A DNA stretch of 28,228 bases, taken from contig NZ_CP073160.1 of assembly GCF_023035815.1 (NCBI RefSeq), forward strand, positions 1 to 28,228, read 5' to 3'. Below are positions 23,420 to 28,228 of this stretch, one piece after another (the stretch's first letter is position 1; every line of letters begins with the position of its first letter). Source of the DNA: Borrelia parkeri (GTDB lineage Bacteria > Spirochaetota > Spirochaetia > Borreliales > Borreliaceae). The position numbers and the translations under genes were made by a program. Under the pieces are notes generated by a model, which had not been told where the DNA came from, made no database searches, and saw only the letters and a list, made by a program, of their open reading frames with translations.

Positions 23420-24178
23420 ATGAAAGGGAAACATTTAATTAACTGCAATCTTAACTTAAAAATTAAAGAATTAGAAATGCAAAATGAGCGCTTAAGTGAA
23501 GAATTAAATCTACTTAAAAGCTCACTTAAAACTAGAAATACTAAAAAATTAAACACTCCTGTAAGATTTTATCTAAATGACAAGACAACTAGACTAGTAA
23601 AACGTTCTATAGAGAGACTTAAAGAACAAGACCCAATCTCAGGATGGTTTGTACACTTACTCTCAATTACTGGTTGTAGGGGTGTTGAGATACAAAATGT
23701 AAAACTTACTGATATATATAAAGAGACAAGCAGTAATGGTGAAGTATTTTATTCTATTCGTGTTAATGTAGCTAAAAAACGTAGCAATATCTGTATAAGA
23801 GAAGTAGTTATTAGTAAGTTTGAATTTGATTCTATTATGAGAGCACATCAAGAATATTTTAGCTCTAGAGACAAAGACAGTAGGCGTACTTACCTATTTC
23901 AAAAAAGTAAATTCAAATTCCGTGACAATAAAGTTAGCATAATCAAGATTTCAAAACAGTTTAAGGAATTACTAATTAAGGGAGGATTTAAACATCGCAA
24001 ATCTTTGCATATACTCCGTAATATATTTATAGCATCACTTAAAGCTAAAGGATATAATTCATTTGAAATTAAAGAGCTTATGAAATACTCATCTACTTCT
24101 GAGATTGATAATGTTTATGGACTCTCAAGTGCAAGTAAAATACAGGCTTACAAAGATATCAAAACTAGCTTGAAATAA
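23420..24178 (+). CDS. Tyrosine recombinase (integrase-like)
   Basis: 252 aa. After an N-terminal coiled coil (about residues 10-40) the catalytic domain shows ITGCRGVEIQNVKLTDI with Arg87, a beta-hairpin Lys in NVAKKRSN (119-120), HILRNIF with His197 and Arg200, and the nucleophile candidate Tyr233 in EIDNVYG. The usual second His before the Tyr (GHSS) is replaced by Tyr223 (KYSS). It matches the integrase-like proteins of Borrelia cp32 prophages, which may resolve or integrate plasmids. The usual N-terminal arm-binding domain is absent or shortened. No clear Shine-Dalgarno precedes the ATG. Confidence 0.82.
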   Translation: MKGKHLINCNLNLKIKELEMQNERLSEELNLLKSSLKTRNTKKLNTPVRFYLNDKTTRLVKRSIERLKEQDPISGWFVHLLSITGCRGVEIQNVKLTDIYKETSSNGEVFYSIRVNVAKKRSNICIREVVISKFEFDSIMRAHQEYFSSRDKDSRRTYLFQKSKFKFRDNKVSIIKISKQFKELLIKGGFKHRKSLHILRNIFIASLKAKGYNSFEIKELMKYSSTSEIDNVYGLSSASKIQAYKDIKTSLK

Positions 24179-24187
24179 CCCATATTT

Positions 24188-24202
24188 TTTGCTAATATTT
24201 TT
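24188..24202 (+). repeat. 15-nt direct repeat flanking the recombinase, right copy
   Basis: Identical to 23356-23370. The two copies bracket the recombinase gene exactly. The word is AT-rich, so chance identity is possible. Confidence 0.5.
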
Positions 24203-24250
24203 CATACACCTAAGGTACTATTTTCCCACTTCAAAAATTTTACCAACTTC

Positions 24251-24288
24251 AAAATAAATACCTAAAGATAAAATTAGGTATTTATTTT
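24251..24288 (+). terminator. Possible terminator after the recombinase gene
   Basis: A perfect 15-bp stem (AAAATAAATACCTAA / TTAGGTATTTATTTT) with an 8-nt loop. The right arm is T-rich, but the stem has few G-C pairs, so its strength is uncertain. Confidence 0.5.
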
Positions 24289-24377
24289 ACATAAAAATTA
24301 TTTGTTAAGCTTTTGTTTTTGATAATTCTTTGGTTTATAATATATATATTCTTTAAACTAAAATTTCATTATGCAGG

Positions 24378-24415
24378 GAAAAAAAGACTCTAAACTTTTC
24401 TAGGGTCTTTTTTCC
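24378..24415. terminator. Terminator between the recombinase and the methylase gene
   Basis: A hairpin with arms around GAAAAAAAGACTCTA and TAGGGTCTTTTTTCC, one G-T wobble pair and a bulged A, with poly-A/poly-T sides. It lies 11 bp after the methylase stop (minus strand) and can end transcripts from both sides. Confidence 0.75.
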
Positions 24416-24425
24416 ATATACAAAT

Positions 24426-25244
24426 TTACGCCTGCATTTTAAACATTTCCTTTTGAATATAACGAGTATCACGGAAGTCCATCCTTGACTTATTAGTTTT
24501 GTATGAAGTAGCTAGTATTTCATGTTTAGTTTTCTTAAAAATACTAGCTATACCAGTTGATCGTGCTACATAATTTACAAAAAGATTATGCTTTAAGAAA
24601 AGCTCAACTACACTTAAATCATCAAATTCACTTATTGCAAATTGCCAACTATATCTCTTCATCTCTATAATAAGTCTCTCTAGAGAATCTAAATTCCATC
24701 CACGATTATCAGCAAGATTGCCACGTGAAATTGAATATGGAGGGTCAAGATATACAAATGTTGAGCTTACCTTATCTCGCCTAGGTAGTGCTGCTAAAAA
24801 TTTAAAAATATCACGTGACGTAAATATTGCATTATCAAGCATCTCTTTAAATCTAGATTTATAAGTTTGAAGGGTACTTAAAAACAATCTCTTAGCATTA
24901 CTTCGATTTAACTTCATAGTTACGCCGGATGAAGCATAAAGTGAATACAAACTTCGCAAAACCATGTATTCGATTTTGTCCAGGTTCTCATTAATAATGC
25001 TATCATAAATAATTGCATCTCTTACACGCTTGTAGAGCAACTCGGGGTCTTGTCTTAAGATATAAAAAAACTTATATATAAATTTAGAATTATCATTGAG
25101 TATATTGTAATGGGCTAATGGCTTTGCAAAAAATACAGCTCCTGTACCAAAAAATCCTTCAATATACTGGGTATGCCTAGGAAAAAGACTTATAATATCA
25201 GCACTATAAAGGTATTTACTTCCTTCTCTACTTAGTAGTTTCAA
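24426..25244 (-). CDS. DNA adenine methyltransferase (D12 class)
   Basis: 272 aa. SAM-binding motif YIEGFFGTGAVFF (about residues 27-39) and catalytic YLDPPYS (165-171) define an N6-adenine methylase of the Dam/D12 type. N-terminal KLLSREGSKYLYSADIISLF matches the usual family start. The start is TTG at 25244, overlapping the DUF261 stop; no Met lies near. No restriction endonuclease is adjacent, so it is an orphan methylase. It would protect phage DNA from host restriction or mark it. Last gene of the right-hand operon. Confidence 0.9.
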   Translation of the reverse strand: MKLLSREGSKYLYSADIISLFPRHTQYIEGFFGTGAVFFAKPLAHYNILNDNSKFIYKFFYILRQDPELLYKRVRDAIIYDSIINENLDKIEYMVLRSLYSLYASSGVTMKLNRSNAKRLFLSTLQTYKSRFKEMLDNAIFTSRDIFKFLAALPRRDKVSSTFVYLDPPYSISRGNLADNRGWNLDSLERLIIEMKRYSWQFAISEFDDLSVVELFLKHNLFVNYVARSTGIASIFKKTKHEILATSYKTNKSRMDFRDTRYIQKEMFKMQA

Positions 25245-25657
25245 TATTTCTTAAATATTCTCCTTGATGTAATTTCATATTCAACACCCCGCTCTTTAAG
25301 CATCAGTGAATCATAAAGCACAGATGCCTCATTAGTTGCTATAAAATGATATCCTGGTGTATTTTTAATCTTAACTTCACTTATCTCAAATTCTCCATCT
25401 AAACATCTGTAAGCAGGGCCTTCCCACCTCACACTTGTACTAATATCAAACCGTCTAAGCACAGCGCATGGGTTTAGAATATAACAATTACTTCTTATAT
25501 ATCCTAACTTAACAAAGTTATGATAATTCTTATTTATATCAAGAACACTAAACTGCAACTTTTTATACTTTTCTATGTAATAATGAAGAGATAAAAAGTA
25601 ACATCCCCATTGACGTACTGCTGAAATTAAATTCGGATTATTTTGCGTTATTTTCAT
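25241..25657 (-). CDS. DUF261 protein, possible papain-like enzyme
   Basis: 138 aa, Borrelia family DUF261. The segment SAVRQWGCYFLSLHYYI (about residues 12-28) has a Gln, then Cys in a WGC-Y/F-L-S context, then a hydrophobic helix, as seen at the active site of C39/NlpC-type papain-fold peptidases. A later GYHFIATN (about 103-110) offers a His and polar residues. No signal peptide. Family recognised, enzyme role is my inference. It overlaps the methylase by 4 nt, which suggests co-translation. Confidence 0.75.
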   Translation of the reverse strand: MKITQNNPNLISAVRQWGCYFLSLHYYIEKYKKLQFSVLDINKNYHNFVKLGYIRSNCYILNPCAVLRRFDISTSVRWEGPAYRCLDGEFEISEVKIKNTPGYHFIATNEASVLYDSLMLKERGVEYEITSRRIFKKY

Positions 25658-25676
25658 CTCTAACCTTCAACCTCCA

Positions 25677-26018
25677 TTAAATCTCTAAGTCTGGCTCCTC
25701 AAGAAGACACTCTACACTACTATCATAAAAGTTTAGAATTTGATCTACAAATATAGAAATATTAAAGAACCTAGCTACAAATATACTCCTCTTGTTAATC
25801 TTAAGTATCCCATATCTTGAAGCGAAGTCAGGACTCTTTTTGCAAATGCTTAAAAACACATCTAAACATAACTTAGCATTCCCAATAGTAAGCCCTTCTC
25901 TGCAAAGTCTCTCAAATAGCATCTCTCCTTGTCTGTCTTTCCTACAAAGTAAAACATCTTCAAAATCATATTTAGATCCCATCATATTTTCTATAAGCTC
26001 CCTTTTTGATACTACCAC
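25677..26018 (-). CDS. Hypothetical protein of the right-hand operon
   Basis: 113 aa. The start is GTG at 26018 with AGGAGG 6 nt upstream. Mixed helices with several Cys (LLCRKDRQGEMLFERLCREG, GNAKLCLDVFLSICKKS) and an acidic end (LLEEPDLEI). No motif I recognise. The strong ribosome binding site and position between SSB and DUF261 say it is a real gene. Confidence 0.7.
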   Translation of the reverse strand: MVVSKRELIENMMGSKYDFEDVLLCRKDRQGEMLFERLCREGLTIGNAKLCLDVFLSICKKSPDFASRYGILKINKRSIFVARFFNISIFVDQILNFYDSSVECLLEEPDLEI

Positions 26019-26057
26019 CCCATACCTCCTTAACTTTTAATTTACCTTATATAACTA

Positions 26058-26453
26058 CTAAAAAGGAATATCTTCATAAAACTCATCTTGAGACTGAGAA
26101 TCATTAGTCTCTTGTGTCTTAATTGACGAATTTAAGATTTGAATATCATTTACCAAAATACTGTATTTACTCTTCCCCTCACCTGTACGCTTATCTCTCC
26201 AATTCTCACAGACAAGGGATCCACTAAGTACAACTTGAACCCCTCGTTTAAGCAAAGCAGCAAGACTCTCAGCTTTAGAGCCAAAAATCACACAGTCAAA
26301 AAATTGTGCTTGTCTCTCCCATGAACTACGCCTCCTAACACCTCTATTATTAGCAAGAGTAAATTTTAATATAGAAAGACTATTACTAGTATAATTAAGC
26401 TCACAGTCTCTTGTTAAACGACCAGACATACTTAAAGAGTTAATATCAAACAC
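26058..26453 (-). CDS. ssb: Single-stranded DNA-binding protein
   Basis: 131 aa. The OB-fold starts FDINSLSMSGRLTRDCELNY, typical of Borrelia SSB, and continues with FTLANNRGVRRRSSWERQAQ and FFDCVIFGSKAESLAALLKR. The acidic C-terminal tip ends in YEDIPF, the partner-docking tail. I choose GTG at 26453: GAGGAG lies 8 nt upstream and the protein then begins like chromosomal SSB. The longer reading from 26471 adds six residues. It overlaps the upstream gene by 8 nt. It probably serves phage replication and the Erf/exonuclease pathway. Confidence 0.92.
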   Translation of the reverse strand: MFDINSLSMSGRLTRDCELNYTSNSLSILKFTLANNRGVRRRSSWERQAQFFDCVIFGSKAESLAALLKRGVQVVLSGSLVCENWRDKRTGEGKSKYSILVNDIQILNSSIKTQETNDSQSQDEFYEDIPF

Positions 26454-26655
26454 CAGAACTCTCCTCATCATAAATCCTACTTAACATCTCCATACGTCTT
26501 AAATCACAATCAAGTCTTCTCATATTTTCTAAAAATTCTCGTCTTGAATAATAATCCTGAATGAGTCTCGCTATACTTCGCATGCAAAACTTACATAAAA
26601 ATCTTAAAGCCTTATAAGTAATTACCAAAAATAAAACCATAAATATAAACCTCAT
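26446..26655 (-). CDS. Small membrane protein
   Basis: 69 aa from ATG 26655, which has AAGGG 7 nt upstream; a reading from 26676 adds seven residues and overlaps the exonuclease gene. One N-terminal transmembrane helix (MRFIFMVLFLVITYKALRFL), then a basic cytoplasmic part (RSIARLIQDYYSRREFLENM) and an acidic end. Two Cys (FLCKFCM) lie at the membrane border. Not recognised. Confidence 0.65.
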   Translation of the reverse strand: MRFIFMVLFLVITYKALRFLCKFCMRSIARLIQDYYSRREFLENMRRLDCDLRRMEMLSRIYDEESSGV

Positions 26656-26665
26656 AAAGGTACCC

Positions 26666-28036
26666 TTAAACAGCATTTAAAATAGGAGTAGACCAATCAT
26701 TAACTACATTTGAATTACTACTAAAGGTAAAATCCATAACAGAGCTTAAAAACTTAAATCTATCCTTAATAGCTCTCCTACTCATATCTAAATGGAATAG
26801 ATTCCCATCAAAGTCATAATTTATATGTTCATTTAAAGAAAAATCTTTAACCAGAGCATCTATTTGAAATTTAAGTTTATCTTTAATAGGTTTTGTTAAC
26901 CTAGACAACTCTAACGCATGATCCTTTTTAGTTGTCTCTTCTACCTTGTCAATTTCAGATTGCAATGCAATAATCTTTTCAAGATGTCTCTTCAAATTCA
27001 AATTTTCGTCTTCATCAATCTCAAGATGACTTGCTTTTAAAAATGTTAAAAATTCAAACTTGAAATCCATATCACACAACTCTTGATACACAAAGCTATT
27101 CTTTAAAAAATCTTCAATAATAACACTAAGCTCGTCTAAATCAATATTTTTAATATCAATATCACTATTTGATTTTAAAGATTTGGCAATATTATTTACT
27201 TCTCTCTCCAATCTTGAAACCTCAGTCATTACAGCACTAATAAAATTATCATCCCTATTAATTACACAGTTGATAGCCTCATTACCTATGATAATAAATA
27301 AATTTCCCCTATCTAAACCTGTACATAAGAGTTGCATTTGTACTTGAACATAATATTTGAAGAAATATTTATTTTCTAAAAAATTACCTGTTTTATTGTA
27401 TTCAAAAGCTGCACTTTTTAAGTAAAGATTATCACTAAATTTGATCTCAAGTAACTCTGCTTCTCCCGAGCTACTTACAAACCATCCATCAATTGTTGAC
27501 CCAACTAATGTCTCACGGCCCTTAAATTTTTTAAAATAATTATATTTGTCAACACCGTTTGCATATTTGTTTTTATGTAATACTTCAATATTGCCTGCGT
27601 GCATACGAACAAATTCATCAAATCCTAAAGACTCTAGTATCTTCCCCTTTATCATGCTTAAATTATCTTCAAATGGAATCTCTCTTCCTATAGCTTTAAG
27701 TATCCTATCTCGCATTAATTTTTCTAAAGAATCAGCTCCAATAAACATACTTCCAACTTCACTTGCACCCATATGCTTTAATGCTTCTCTTTGCATACTA
27801 AAATCAACCTTACTATTAAACTTAAAACATTCATCTCTTCCAATTTTTGGTAATTTACGTCCTATCTTATTTATTTTACTTAACTGTTTTTGTTTACCTT
27901 TAAAATTTTCTTGACTTTGATATGCAAATGATTCAAATCCTTCAAACACCATCTGCCTGTACAAACCAAATTGTTGCATCTCTACCTCTGATCTTTGATT
28001 ATTTATTTTTGTTATATTTGTATTTATATTTATCAT
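26666..28036 (-). CDS. YqaJ/lambda-exonuclease-type recombination nuclease (DUF244)
   Basis: 456 aa; I recognise the Borrelia DUF244 group. Nuclease core: GASEVGSMFIGADSLEKLMR near residue 90, GKILE with Glu134, GSTIDGWFV with Asp183, AELLEIKFS with Glu197 and Lys199 (the D...ExK signature), and YYVQVQMQLLCTG with the Tyr-Gln-Gln helix near 228-240. Together this is the YqaJ viral recombinase fold, a 5'-3' exonuclease that feeds single strands to an annealing protein. The C-terminal part is a coiled coil. Its leader is nearly the same as that of the Erf gene. First gene of an operon with SSB. Confidence 0.85.
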   Translation of the reverse strand: MININTNITKINNQRSEVEMQQFGLYRQMVFEGFESFAYQSQENFKGKQKQLSKINKIGRKLPKIGRDECFKFNSKVDFSMQREALKHMGASEVGSMFIGADSLEKLMRDRILKAIGREIPFEDNLSMIKGKILESLGFDEFVRMHAGNIEVLHKNKYANGVDKYNYFKKFKGRETLVGSTIDGWFVSSSGEAELLEIKFSDNLYLKSAAFEYNKTGNFLENKYFFKYYVQVQMQLLCTGLDRGNLFIIIGNEAINCVINRDDNFISAVMTEVSRLEREVNNIAKSLKSNSDIDIKNIDLDELSVIIEDFLKNSFVYQELCDMDFKFEFLTFLKASHLEIDEDENLNLKRHLEKIIALQSEIDKVEETTKKDHALELSRLTKPIKDKLKFQIDALVKDFSLNEHINYDFDGNLFHLDMSRRAIKDRFKFLSSVMDFTFSSNSNVVNDWSTPILNAV

Positions 28037-28105
28037 ATTTAACTCCTCATTTATTAGGTTTTATAAATAAAATAATATAACAAAAATTGTTTTTGTCAAT
28101 ATTTT
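28037..28105 (-). promoter_or_regulatory. Promoter and leader of the exonuclease operon
   Basis: On the minus strand TTGACA (28094-28099), a 14-bp spacer and TATATT (28074-28079) with an extended TG; then the leader with GAGGAG before the ATG. It aligns with the Erf promoter and leader over about 70 nt with only a few differences and one 1-nt gap, as an inverted copy around the maintenance locus. Confidence 0.75.
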
Positions 28106-28158
28106 TGATATATTATTTTTGTTAAATTCTATAAAAAAACATTTTTATTATAAATAGG

Positions 28159-28228
28159 TTTACTTTCTAACAACTATTGAGTTATGATGAATATCAATAA
28201 TAAACCTAATAAATAATAGGAGCTTAAT
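28159..28228 (+). promoter_or_regulatory. Promoter and ribosome binding site of the PF57 gene
   Basis: TTTACT (28159-28164), an 18-bp spacer and TATGAT (28183-28188) form a possible promoter. AGGAG at 28218-28222 would sit 6 nt before the ATG at base 1 of a closed circle. The word TAAACCTAATAA (28201-28212) also occurs, with one change, in the Erf and exonuclease leaders. Confidence 0.45.

Noticed and set aside
1..28228. CRISPR array, tRNA or rRNA genes, insertion sequences
   Set aside because: I saw no regularly spaced repeats, no cloverleaf or rRNA-like segments, and no transposase. The only recombinase is the tyrosine recombinase at 23420-24178.
1..28228. erp/ospEF or revA-type surface protein genes expected on B. 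burgdorferi cp32
   Set aside because: No such protein is encoded; the only lipoproteins are Mlp and the lysis-cassette lipoprotein. This is why I favour a relapsing-fever-type host.

Overview
The window looks like one complete circular plasmid-prophage of the cp32 (phiBB-1-like) family from a Borrelia spirochaete. The DNA is very AT-rich. It carries the Borrelia plasmid-maintenance quartet (PF57/62, PF50, PF32/ParA, PF49), the lineage-specific Bdr and Mlp proteins, the BlyA/BlyB lysis pair and a long row of Borrelia-only phage families. The gene content (no erp/ospEF or revA-like gene; extra adenine methylase, SSB, DUF261 and YqaJ-type exonuclease) suggests a relapsing-fever-group species more than B. 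burgdorferi, but that is inference. The last bases hold a Shine-Dalgarno sequence 6 nt before the ATG at base 1, so the ends appear to join.

Layout. 1-3079 (+): replication and partition genes, with a 24-bp palindrome before PF49. 3080-3508: non-coding, with a 23-bp hairpin and a promoter. 3509-4579 (+): Erf-type single-strand annealing protein, ending at a bidirectional terminator. 4647-22362 (-): the late phage operon, transcribed from right to left. Its order is terminase small subunit (DUF603), terminase large subunit, bdr, portal, DUF1357, two DUF228 proteins, a broken major-capsid-like gene, head-tail connectors, sheath and tube candidates, tape measure, baseplate genes, tail-fibre candidate (DUF685), BlyA, BlyB and a small lipoprotein. 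22529-22954 (+): Mlp lipoprotein. 23420-24178 (+): tyrosine recombinase. 24426-28036 (-): an early-type operon of YqaJ/DUF244 exonuclease, a small membrane protein, SSB, an unknown protein, DUF261 and a DNA adenine methylase.

How it works together. ParA, PF49, PF50 and PF57 replicate and segregate the plasmid. Erf, exonuclease and SSB form a Red-like recombination set, and the Erf and exonuclease genes share an almost identical promoter-leader on opposite strands. The late operon has the order of a contractile-tailed (myovirus) phage. Two coding regions are interrupted: the tail-fibre candidate at an in-frame A AAA AAA tract (programmed slip, contingency switch or read error), and the capsid-like gene, which needs several frame changes and looks decayed. 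If the capsid break is real, this element would need capsid from a helper prophage.
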